Source: Deltaproteobacteria bacterium (GTDB lineage Bacteria; Myxococcota_A; UBA9160; UBA6930). Taken from it: a stretch of 34,644 bases of DNA. The translations under genes and the position numbers were made by a program. The DNA lies in the NCBI GenBank assembly GCA_029261815.1, contig JAJDAQ010000011.1:1-34644 (forward strand). Direction: 5' to 3'. Under the pieces are notes generated by a model. It searched no databases, was not told where the DNA came from, and saw only the letters and a program-made list of their open reading frames with translations. Below, piece after piece: positions 13,600 to 21,184 of the stretch; position 1 is the stretch's first letter, and every line of letters begins with the position of its first letter.

Positions 13600-14748
13600 A
13601 TGGCCAGCAAGCGGGGCACAGAGCAGGGGCCCGCGCGGATCATGATCGAGGGCGAGCACGGCCGCCGTCCCTTCATGCGCGGCATCATGGTCCACTCGCT
13701 CATGTCTCGCGGCGTCGACTTCGAGGACGCCTATGCGGCGGCCACCGCGATCCGTGACAGGCTGCGCGGGCGAGAACTCGTCCACCGCGACGAAGTCACC
13801 GAGATCGTGGAAGAGATGCTGGGCGAACGCCTCGAGGAGCGCCCCGTCGTACTTCTCCGCACCATCACGGTGCGGGAAGGGGAGAATACGCGTCCCTTCT
13901 CGAAGGGGGTCCTGGCACAGAGCCTGCTCGCGGCAGCGCTCGCACCGGACGAAGCGTTTCGAATCGCGCAGGAGATCGAGGCCACGCTCCTGAGCCGCGG
14001 GATCTCCGACATCGACCGTGCGGCACTGCGAGAACTGGTGCACGAGACCCTGGCCCGCACGAGCGAGCGTCTGGCGACCCGGTACCGCGTATGGCGAGAC
14101 TTCCAGGCCTCGGACAAACCGATGGTGCTGCTGCTGGCCGGCGCTCCCGGGGTCGGCAAGACCTCGCTGGCGCAGGAAGTGGCGCATCGGCTGAGTATCA
14201 CTGGCGTGACCTCGACGGACGGGATCCGCGAAGTCATGCGGATCATGCTGTCCCAGGAACTCGCTCCGGCGATTCACGCGTCTTCCTACGATGCGCACCG
14301 CCAGGTCGGGGGCCTCGACCAATCCGAGGATCCCGTCATCGAGGCCTACCGGAACCAGGCGGCCACGGTCGCGATCGGGGCGAAGGCCATGATTCGGCGC
14401 GCGATCGAGGAGAACACGAGTGTGATCCTCGAAGGTGTGTCCATCCTGCCTGGGATGCTCGACCTCGAGGCCTGGCGCGACGCGGCCCACGTGATCTTCC
14501 TGGCCGTGGCGACGCTGGAAGAGGACGCGTTCGAGGGGCGCTTCGCCGCGCGGGGCGAGCGCAGTGAACGGCGACCGGCGCACCGCTACATCCAGAACCT
14601 GGACAACATCCTGCGGATCCAGGAGCACATCCTCGAACTCGCGGACCACCACGGTCTGCCGATCGTAGACAACGATTCCTTCGAAGCGTCCGTACTGTCT
14701 GTACTGCGCCACGTCACCGAGACGTTGCGGAAACAGACGGAGAAATGA
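13600..14748 (+). CDS. 2-phosphoglycerate kinase-like P-loop kinase with two ATP-cone domains
   Basis: A 382-aa protein. Residues about 11-80 and 85-160 are two successive ATP-cone modules: RPFMRGIMVHSLMSRGVDFEDAY and RPFSKGVLAQSLLAAALAPDEAF (each read with the following helix; the first starts at 23, the second at 98). The kinase domain begins around 172 with LLLAGAPGVGKTSLA (P-loop 181-189), then TSTDGIREVMR and VILEGVSILPG, as in archaeal 2-phosphoglycerate kinase (cyclic 2,3-diphosphoglycerate synthesis) and related zeta-toxin-like kinases. The cones would sense ATP/dATP. The bacterial substrate is uncertain. The stop overlaps the start of the M48 gene, so it leads a four-gene run. Confidence 0.85.
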   Translation: MASKRGTEQGPARIMIEGEHGRRPFMRGIMVHSLMSRGVDFEDAYAAATAIRDRLRGRELVHRDEVTEIVEEMLGERLEERPVVLLRTITVREGENTRPFSKGVLAQSLLAAALAPDEAFRIAQEIEATLLSRGISDIDRAALRELVHETLARTSERLATRYRVWRDFQASDKPMVLLLAGAPGVGKTSLAQEVAHRLSITGVTSTDGIREVMRIMLSQELAPAIHASSYDAHRQVGGLDQSEDPVIEAYRNQAATVAIGAKAMIRRAIEENTSVILEGVSILPGMLDLEAWRDAAHVIFLAVATLEEDAFEGRFAARGERSERRPAHRYIQNLDNILRIQEHILELADHHGLPIVDNDSFEASVLSVLRHVTETLRKQTEK

Positions 14749-15572
14749 TGTCCAGGACCTTCGCGCGAGCCATTGGTGTCGCCGCCCTTAGCCTGACTGT
14801 TGGGACCGCCTGCGCTTCGACCAAGACCGTGGAGGAGGAGCGCGCCGTCGCCAAGGATGTCGAGCGGCAGATCCGGCGCGACCTCGATGTGCTCCACGAC
14901 CGCGTGGTCGACAACTACATCGATGACATCGGTGAACGCATCGTGTTGGCGGCCGGGCCGCAGGCATTCGATTTCTCGTTCACGGTTCACGAGAGCGACG
15001 ACGTGAACGCCGCCGCCTATGCAGGCGGGACGATCTTCGTCACCACGGAGCTGATCCTCACCGCCCGCAATGTCAGCGAACTGGCCGGCGTGATGGCCCA
15101 CGAAGTCGGACATGTCTCGCGACGCCACGTCGCCGACAACCTCGCCCGCGCCCAGAACGCCGGGCTGGTCCGGACCGCGGCCACGATTGCCGGTGGGATC
15201 CTGACCGGAACCAACGTCGGGGCCTGGGCCGCGAGCCAGCTCTCGGGTGCGGCGCTGTTGGGCTACGTCAACTCCTTTTCCCGTGAAGCGGAGTCCGAGG
15301 CGGATGCCTTCGCGGTGGGCGTTCTTCCCGCTGCCGGATACGACCCGGTCGGTCTCGTGACGTTGTTCGAAACGCTGGGGAACACGAGCGGGATCACGCA
15401 GACGACTTGGCGGAGCAGTCACCCGGCACCGACCGAACGCGCGCAGACCGCGGCCGGTCTGATCGAAGCGCGCGAGATTCCGGACGGACTGCAGAAGACC
15501 GACAATGGCAAGCTCGAGATCATCCAGCACCGGATCCGGTTGTTGACCGGGAAGCTCGATAAGGACTCGTGA
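14745..15572 (+). CDS. M48-family metalloprotease, exported (probable lipoprotein)
   Basis: A 275-aa protein. Its ATG overlaps the previous stop (ATGA); a second ATG at 14748 has better spacing to GGAG (14738-14742 region), so the true start may be there. An N-terminal hydrophobic signal runs to VGTAC (Cys23), a plausible but imperfect lipobox. The zinc motif is HEVGH (119-123), with the third ligand probably Glu183 in SREAESEAD (179-187). This matches the LoiP/BepA type of periplasmic M48 proteases that clear misassembled envelope proteins. It is shorter than BepA because it lacks TPR repeats. Coupling to the ATP-cone kinase and closeness to MoxR/VWA genes suggests a shared, probably stress-related, unit. 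Confidence 0.9.
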   Translation: MMSRTFARAIGVAALSLTVGTACASTKTVEEERAVAKDVERQIRRDLDVLHDRVVDNYIDDIGERIVLAAGPQAFDFSFTVHESDDVNAAAYAGGTIFVTTELILTARNVSELAGVMAHEVGHVSRRHVADNLARAQNAGLVRTAATIAGGILTGTNVGAWAASQLSGAALLGYVNSFSREAESEADAFAVGVLPAAGYDPVGLVTLFETLGNTSGITQTTWRSSHPAPTERAQTAAGLIEAREIPDGLQKTDNGKLEIIQHRIRLLTGKLDKDS

Positions 15573-15594
15573 CCGAGTCGGAGGAAGTAGCGCG

Positions 15595-17010
15595 ATGACG
15601 AAGCCCGCAGCACGAACCGTGGGAGAACTGGAAGCGGCCGGCGGCGCACCGAGGTCGTTGCGCGACGAGATCCGGGCGAACCTTCTCGACAACCTGAAGA
15701 GCGGCGCAGACCTGTTTCCGGGCATTCTCGGGTATGACGACACGGTCGTTCCGGCGGTGGAGAACGCGCTTCTTTGTGGCCACGACCTGATCTTTCTCGG
15801 CGAACGGGGCCAGGCCAAGAGTCGCATGATCCGCGCGATGGTGGCGTTGCTCGACGAGTGGGTTCCCGAAATTGCCGGGACCGAAGTGCATGATGACCCC
15901 TTCGCGCCGGTGTCCGCGGTGGGGAAGGCCTTGCTCGCTGAACATGGCAAGGACACGCCCATCAAGTGGGTGCATCGTGACGACCGCTACGCCGAGAAGT
16001 TGGCGACGCCCGACGTTTCCATCGCCGACCTGATTGGCGACGTCGACCCGATCAAGGTGGCCGAAGGGCGATCGCTAGGCGATGAGCTCACCATCCATTT
16101 CGGGATGCTGCCGCGGACGAACCGGGGAATCTTCTGCATCAATGAGCTGCCGGATCTGACGGAGAAGGTCCAGGTCGGCCTATTCAACGTGATGCAGGAA
16201 CGCGACGTCCAGATCAAGGGCTACAACGTGCGGTTGCCTCTGGATATTCTCGTGATCGCAAGTGCCAACCCGGAGGACTACACGAGCCGCGGTCGCATCA
16301 TCACGCCACTGAAGGATCGTTATGCGGCCCAGGTGCGCACGCACTACCCGGAGACCCGTGCGCTGGAGCTCGATGTGGTGCGCCAGGAAGCAAGGCCGCC
16401 GAGCGCCGACGGAATCTCGCTCTTCGTTCCTCCCTTCATGGAAGAGATCCTGGGCGAGATCACGATGCAGGCGCGCAGCTCGCCGGACGTGAACCAGACG
16501 TCGGGCGTGTCGGTCCGGATGTCGATCGCCAACTACGAGACGCTCTGCGCCAATGCGGTGCGACGCGCGCTGCGGCTGGGGGAATCGGAAGCGGTTCCCC
16601 GAGTGAGTGACCTGGAGGCCCTCGTGACGGGGACGGCCGGCAAGATCGAACTCGAGTACGCGGGCGAGGACCGGACCGAGACCGATGTCGTGATGGATCT
16701 CGCACGCCGCGCCGTTCGTGCGGTCTTCGACGTCGTCGCGCCCGCGGAGGGTGTCGCCTCGATCGTCGAGAGCTTCAACCAGGGATGGAACGTGGAGGTG
16801 TCCGCGGCCATGCCGGCAGGCGACTACCTCGACGGCCTCGACGCCATTGACGGCCTGCGCGACGCCGCTGCGGCCCTGGCGGGCGGCGACTCCCCGGAAC
16901 GCCTCGCGTCGGCCATCGAGTTCCTGCTCGAAGGCCTGCACCTGTCGAACGAGCTGAACAAGGCCGCCAGCGAGGGCGGCGCCCGTTACGGCGCGGCGTC
17001 CAGCGCGTGA
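15595..17010 (+). CDS. MoxR/magnesium-chelatase-like AAA+ ATPase
   Basis: A 471-aa protein with GGAGGAAG 7 nt before the ATG. The nucleotide loop is LGERGQAKSR (68-77). The Walker-B-like segment is GIFCINELPDL (178-188); its Asn before Glu replaces the usual Asp, which I believe is normal for this subfamily. Other features are FNVMQERDVQIKGYNVRLPLD and VIASANPEDYTSRGRIITPLKDR (sensor I and arginine-finger region). AAA+ proteins of this type act with a VWA partner to insert metal or remodel proteins. The partner is the next gene, 4 nt downstream, which supports a chaperone pair. No chlorophyll or cobalamin genes are nearby, so magnesium chelation is unlikely. Confidence 0.9.
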   Translation: MTKPAARTVGELEAAGGAPRSLRDEIRANLLDNLKSGADLFPGILGYDDTVVPAVENALLCGHDLIFLGERGQAKSRMIRAMVALLDEWVPEIAGTEVHDDPFAPVSAVGKALLAEHGKDTPIKWVHRDDRYAEKLATPDVSIADLIGDVDPIKVAEGRSLGDELTIHFGMLPRTNRGIFCINELPDLTEKVQVGLFNVMQERDVQIKGYNVRLPLDILVIASANPEDYTSRGRIITPLKDRYAAQVRTHYPETRALELDVVRQEARPPSADGISLFVPPFMEEILGEITMQARSSPDVNQTSGVSVRMSIANYETLCANAVRRALRLGESEAVPRVSDLEALVTGTAGKIELEYAGEDRTETDVVMDLARRAVRAVFDVVAPAEGVASIVESFNQGWNVEVSAAMPAGDYLDGLDAIDGLRDAAAALAGGDSPERLASAIEFLLEGLHLSNELNKAASEGGARYGAASSA

Positions 17011-17014
17011 GCGA

Positions 17015-18649
17015 ATGCCGCAGATGAAGGTCTGGCGCTACAGCCGTTGGGACGGATCCCAAGACGAGTTCACGCTCGATCCGCGGGAAGCCCTCGATGC
17101 GCTGTCTGACCTGCTGATGGAGGGGCTCGACGTCAACGAGGCCCTGGAGTGGATGCGCCGTTCCGGCTTCGACATGGCCGGCATGAACTTTCGTGTCATG
17201 GGCGTCGACGAGCTGATCGACGAACTGCGCCAACAAGCGCGCGAGCTGATGGAAGAATTCCACCTCGATGAATCGATGGAGGAGATGGCGCGTAAGTTCG
17301 ACGACATCCTCGATCGCGAGGAGCGGGCGCAGCGCGCGGAACACGGGATGGAATCCCGCTCGCTGAACGACTTCATGGAGCGTCGCCATGGCGATCACGA
17401 GCGCCTGTCGGAGGCGATCGACGCCTTTCGCGATCACGACTTCGAGGACGGTGAAGCCGGCGAGGAATTCAAGGAACTCCTGGCCGAGCTGGATCGGATG
17501 CGCGCACTCGAGGATTTCCAGCAGCAGCACGGCGAGCGATTCCAGGGCGACGAAGCGGCCGATTACGAACAAGCCCAAGAGATCCGCGAACGCATCGAGC
17601 AGATGAATCAGCTCGCCCAGGATCTGCGCGAAGGGAACTTCGAGTCCATATCGCCGGAACAGTTGCAGGAGCTGCTCAGCGACGACGGTGCACAGTCGGT
17701 CCTCTTGCTACGGGACCTCGAAGACGAGATGCGGGACGCCGGCTTCCTGCGCGACGGTGAGAACGGGCCCGAGTTGACGCCGCGGGCCATTCGCCGGATC
17801 GGGGCGCAAGCGCTCGCCGCCGTCTACTCCAGCCTGCGCAAGGGCCGTCCCGGTAGCCACGATACGGTGAGCCATGGAATCGCGACCCGGCGACCGGACG
17901 AGACACGCGCCTGGGAATTCGGGGACAGCCTCGACTTGCATGTGGTCAAGACATTGATGAACGGTATGAAGCGCGCGGCAGCCGAAGGGCGCTCGTTCAC
18001 GCCGCCGATCCGGCTCTCGCAAGACGACCTCGAAGTCTATGAGTGCGACTACGCGACACAGACGACGACGGTCCTGCTGCTCGACATGAGCTGGTCGATG
18101 TCCTGGGCCGGCCGGTTCCCGGCAGCGAAGCGAGTCGCGCTCGCGCTCGATCACCTGATCCGGACGCAGTTTCCGAGGGACGAGTTCTTCGTGGTCGGCT
18201 TCTCGACGCGCGCCCGCGAACTCCCGATCGCGAAACTGCCCCTCGCGACCTGGGACATGGGGGACCCGTTCACGAACCTGCAAGAGGGGCTGATGGTGGC
18301 CGAGAAGCTGATCAGCCAGCATCCGAGCCCGAGCCCCCAGATCCTGGTGGTGACCGACGGCCAACCCACCGCCTACTTCGAGGGGCGAGAACTCCGCGTC
18401 GAGTGGCCGATGGGGCAGGGCGGCGTGTCGCCCCATGCCGTGGCCGAGACGTTGGGGACGGTGCGCCGGGTGACACGCCGAGGAATCACGATCAACACCT
18501 TCATGCTGGACGATGCGCCCGAACTGGTCGGTTTCGTCGAGCGCATGACCGAGATCAACAAGGGGCGGGCGTTCTTTACGTCGCCGAACGCGCTCGGAAG
18601 CTTCCTGACCATCGACTACCTGAATCAGCGCAAGACGAAGTTCCGCTGA
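17015..18649 (+). CDS. VWA (von Willebrand A) domain protein, MoxR partner
   Basis: A 544-aa cytosolic protein. The first about 250 residues are charged and helical (many Glu/Arg, possible coiled coils around 60-240). The C-terminal VWA domain has the metal-ion-dependent adhesion site DMSWSMS (357-363: Asp357, Ser359, Ser361) and later TDGQPTAYF. It sits 4 nt after the MoxR-like gene without its own strong ribosome site, so it is probably translated by coupling; ATG 17024 is an alternative start. MoxR/VWA pairs act as chaperones that assemble metal or protein complexes. The target here is unknown. Confidence 0.9.
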   Translation: MPQMKVWRYSRWDGSQDEFTLDPREALDALSDLLMEGLDVNEALEWMRRSGFDMAGMNFRVMGVDELIDELRQQARELMEEFHLDESMEEMARKFDDILDREERAQRAEHGMESRSLNDFMERRHGDHERLSEAIDAFRDHDFEDGEAGEEFKELLAELDRMRALEDFQQQHGERFQGDEAADYEQAQEIRERIEQMNQLAQDLREGNFESISPEQLQELLSDDGAQSVLLLRDLEDEMRDAGFLRDGENGPELTPRAIRRIGAQALAAVYSSLRKGRPGSHDTVSHGIATRRPDETRAWEFGDSLDLHVVKTLMNGMKRAAAEGRSFTPPIRLSQDDLEVYECDYATQTTTVLLLDMSWSMSWAGRFPAAKRVALALDHLIRTQFPRDEFFVVGFSTRARELPIAKLPLATWDMGDPFTNLQEGLMVAEKLISQHPSPSPQILVVTDGQPTAYFEGRELRVEWPMGQGGVSPHAVAETLGTVRRVTRRGITINTFMLDDAPELVGFVERMTEINKGRAFFTSPNALGSFLTIDYLNQRKTKFR

Positions 18650-18690
18650 GCCGGCAGGGAGCCCAGAGCGGTCGATTCTGTCCCAGTCGC

Positions 18691-18696
18691 TAGTTT
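18691..18696 (+). promoter_or_regulatory. CTAG-containing -10-like element before trmB
   Basis: TAGTTT (in CTAGTTT) begins 12 nt before the GTG at 18703. No Shine-Dalgarno is present, so transcription may start at the GTG itself. Confidence 0.45.
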
Positions 18697-18702
18697 CCGC
18701 CG

Positions 18703-19347
18703 GTGCCGCGAAAACGAAAAACCGATATCCCCGGAATCGACCGCCGGGTGAGCCTGGACGAGGTCCAGGAGAAGGGCTGGGAGGCGATCTTCGAGCCGGA
18801 CCTGGAAGCCCCGCTCCGCATGGTGGTCGAGATCGGTTTCGGGCGTGGTGAGTACCTCCGCCACTTGAGCGAGGTCTCGCCCGACGTGGCGCACGTCGGC
18901 GTCGAGGTTTCTCGCAAGCGCGTCCTCAAGATGGCGCGGCGGCTGGCGCGAAACGAAGTCGGAAACGTGCGGCTCCTGGCCGAGCCGGGCGAAGCGGTCC
19001 TGCGAGACGCGCTGGCGGACGCGAGCGTCCAGGGATTCTGGGTGAACTTCCCGGACCCGTGGCCCAAGAAGCGGCATCACAAGAACCGCTTGCTCCAGGC
19101 CCCGATCATCCGGCAGATGGCCAAGCGTCTGGTTCCCGGCGGATCGCTTCAGATCGCGACTGACCACGAGGAGTACGCGGAGCACATCGATGGGGTGCTG
19201 CAGTCGGAGGGCTTGCTCGAGAACCTCAACGCGCCGACGCCCTACCTGGATGAAGTTCCGGGGCGGATGCACACGGCGTACGAGGAGATGTGGCGCGAAG
19301 ATGGCCGCCGCCTGCACTTCTTCAGCTATCGGCGGCGCGACGCATGA
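18703..19347 (+). CDS. trmB: tRNA (guanine46-N7)-methyltransferase
   Basis: A 214-aa protein with the TrmB signatures: VVEIGFGRGEYL (41-52) for SAM binding, then VNFPDPWPKKRHHKNRL in the middle and YLDEVPGRMHTAYEEMWREDGRR near the C-terminus (tRNA and SAM contacts; read in two parts around residue 185). It methylates N7 of G46 in the variable loop of tRNA. The start is GTG at 18703. Its stop overlaps the rlmN ATG (ATGA), so two RNA methyltransferases are co-translated. The length is normal. Confidence 0.93.
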   Translation: MPRKRKTDIPGIDRRVSLDEVQEKGWEAIFEPDLEAPLRMVVEIGFGRGEYLRHLSEVSPDVAHVGVEVSRKRVLKMARRLARNEVGNVRLLAEPGEAVLRDALADASVQGFWVNFPDPWPKKRHHKNRLLQAPIIRQMAKRLVPGGSLQIATDHEEYAEHIDGVLQSEGLLENLNAPTPYLDEVPGRMHTAYEEMWREDGRRLHFFSYRRRDA

Positions 19348-20441
19348 GGATACCGACGCCGACCCGCCTGATGCCGGAAGATGCCAGGCCGTCGAGCCAC
19401 GAGCGCGAGAACATCAAGAACTTCGCGCCCGATGCACTCCGAGAGCGCCTCGGCCGTGAGGGGCTCCCCAAGTATCGGGCTGACCAGATCGTGGGTTGGC
19501 TCTATGCGCGAGGGGTCGAAGACTGGGACGAGATGACCGATCTCGCCGCACCCCTGAGGGTCCGGCTGGCAGAGCTGTTCGATACCCGCGCGCTCGACCT
19601 CGGTGAAGTCCAGCATTCGGTGGACGGCACCATCAAGGGCACGCTGCGGACCCGCGACGGCGCGGTCCTCGAGGCGGTGCTGATTCCCGAAGAGGGCCGC
19701 ATGACGTTATGCGTGTCGACCCAGGTCGGGTGCCCGTTGGCGTGTTCCTTTTGCGCCACGGGTGCGATGGGATTCACGCGGAACCTCTCGACGGCCGAAA
19801 TTCTCGATCAGGTCTGCCGCATGCGCGAGGCGCTCCCGGAAGGCCGCAGCATCACGAACATCGTGTTCATGGGAATGGGCGAGCCGCTGCTGAACCTGCC
19901 GAATGTGGTCTCTGCTGTGAAGACGCTCCAACATCCGAAGGCCTTCGGAATGGCGCCGCGCCGGGTCACGGTGTCGACTTCGGGCATCGTCCCGCGAATC
20001 GCGGAGCTGGTCGAGCAGGTCCCGGTGAATCTTGCCGTGTCACTCCACGCCGCGACCGACGAGGTTCGCGACATCCTGGTGCCGATCAACAAGAAATTTC
20101 CGCTGGACGAATTGCTCGGCGCGTTGAAGGCGCTGCCGCGGTTGTCGCGGCGTCATCCGGTGTTCTTCGAGTACACGCTCATGGAGGGCGTGAACGACTC
20201 GGAGGAGGACGCCCGTCAGCTCGTGAAGCGGCTCGAGGGGATCCCGTCCAAGGTCAACCTGATCCCGATGAACCCACATGACGACGCGCCTTATCAGCCG
20301 CCGTCTGCCGAGGTCGCAAGCCGCTTCATGGGCATCCTCGTGAAGGCGGGTCTCGTCTGTACCCTGCGCCGGAGCCGCGGTTCGGACATCGACGCCGCGT
20401 GCGGCCAGCTCGCGCTTCGGGAGCGCCGGGCCAGCAGCTGA
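19344..20441 (+). CDS. rlmN: Dual-specificity 23S rRNA/tRNA adenine-C2 methyltransferase RlmN
   Basis: A 365-aa radical SAM enzyme. I chose the ATG at 19344 because it overlaps the trmB stop (ATGA). The iron-sulfur cluster Cys are 130, 134 and 137 (CPLACSFC), the methyl-carrying Cys is probably Cys353 in DIDAACGQL, and Cys123 (TLCVSTQVGC) is the other reaction cysteine. MGMGEPLLN and EYTLMEGVND are further family marks. It adds C2-methyl groups to A2503 of 23S rRNA and A37 of some tRNAs. All expected catalytic residues are present. Confidence 0.95.
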   Translation: MRIPTPTRLMPEDARPSSHERENIKNFAPDALRERLGREGLPKYRADQIVGWLYARGVEDWDEMTDLAAPLRVRLAELFDTRALDLGEVQHSVDGTIKGTLRTRDGAVLEAVLIPEEGRMTLCVSTQVGCPLACSFCATGAMGFTRNLSTAEILDQVCRMREALPEGRSITNIVFMGMGEPLLNLPNVVSAVKTLQHPKAFGMAPRRVTVSTSGIVPRIAELVEQVPVNLAVSLHAATDEVRDILVPINKKFPLDELLGALKALPRLSRRHPVFFEYTLMEGVNDSEEDARQLVKRLEGIPSKVNLIPMNPHDDAPYQPPSAEVASRFMGILVKAGLVCTLRRSRGSDIDAACGQLALRERRASS

Positions 20442-20485
20442 ACGCCATCCAGTCGCCTAATCGTCCCGCCGATGGAATCTGGGCG

Positions 20486-21166
20486 ATGTTGTATGCGATC
20501 GGGGACATCCACGGAGAACTCGAGAAGCTGAATCGGCTGATCGGGGCCCTTCCGCTCGAAGCCGGTGACCGGCTCGTGTTCCTGGGGGACTACATCGACC
20601 GCGGCCCGGACGCGGCCGGCGTCATCGCGCGGCTGATCGATCTCTCCCGGACCTACGAATGCCGATTCCTGATCGGCAACCACGAGTCGATGTTCCTGGA
20701 CTTCCTTGGCTGGCGGAAGAGTTGGTACTTCGGGGGTGACGCGTTCTTGATGAACGGCGGAGACCGCACACTCTCAAGCTACGGGTATTTCGGTCAGGAA
20801 GATCCGGAGCCGACCAAGTTCGATCTTCCGCCCGCCCACGAGCGCTTCTTCCGCGACCTCGAGCTCACGATCCACGAAGGCGACTACCTGTTCGTGCACG
20901 CGGGCCTTGGCGAGAAGGGAATCCGCTCCGGCGATCCGGCCTATGCCCTTCGCGCTTCGCGTCCCGAGGATCTCTTGTGGAACCGCACGACGATCGAGAT
21001 GCCGCACGACCTGGGGATCACCATCGTCTACGGGCACACGCCGCGGCCCGACTTCGGCGTGCGCTGGAACGAACCCTTCAGCATCGGGATCGACACAGGC
21101 GCCGCCTACGGCGGGCCACTGACGGCGATCCGGCTTCCGGACGAGACGATCTTCCAAGCGATCTGA
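20486..21166 (+). CDS. PPP-family metallophosphoesterase (serine/threonine phosphatase-like)
   Basis: A 226-aa protein. I chose the ATG at 20486 because the frame continues upstream into rlmN and the catalytic core starts at MLYAIGDIHG. The metal motifs are GDIHG (6-10), GDYIDRG (34-40), GNHE (64-67), FVHAGL and GHTP, the full set of the PPP family (like PrpA/ApaH). It probably dephosphorylates proteins or diadenosine-type nucleotides; which cannot be decided. It is 44 nt after rlmN and may be co-transcribed. No Shine-Dalgarno is clear. Confidence 0.88.
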   Translation: MLYAIGDIHGELEKLNRLIGALPLEAGDRLVFLGDYIDRGPDAAGVIARLIDLSRTYECRFLIGNHESMFLDFLGWRKSWYFGGDAFLMNGGDRTLSSYGYFGQEDPEPTKFDLPPAHERFFRDLELTIHEGDYLFVHAGLGEKGIRSGDPAYALRASRPEDLLWNRTTIEMPHDLGITIVYGHTPRPDFGVRWNEPFSIGIDTGAAYGGPLTAIRLPDETIFQAI

Positions 21167-21184
21167 CGAGGGCCGTGCCCGCTC

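Noticed and set aside
13336-15965. Long minus-strand frames opposite the kinase and M48 genes
   Set aside because: They mirror codon structure of the plus-strand genes and have no recognisable protein features.
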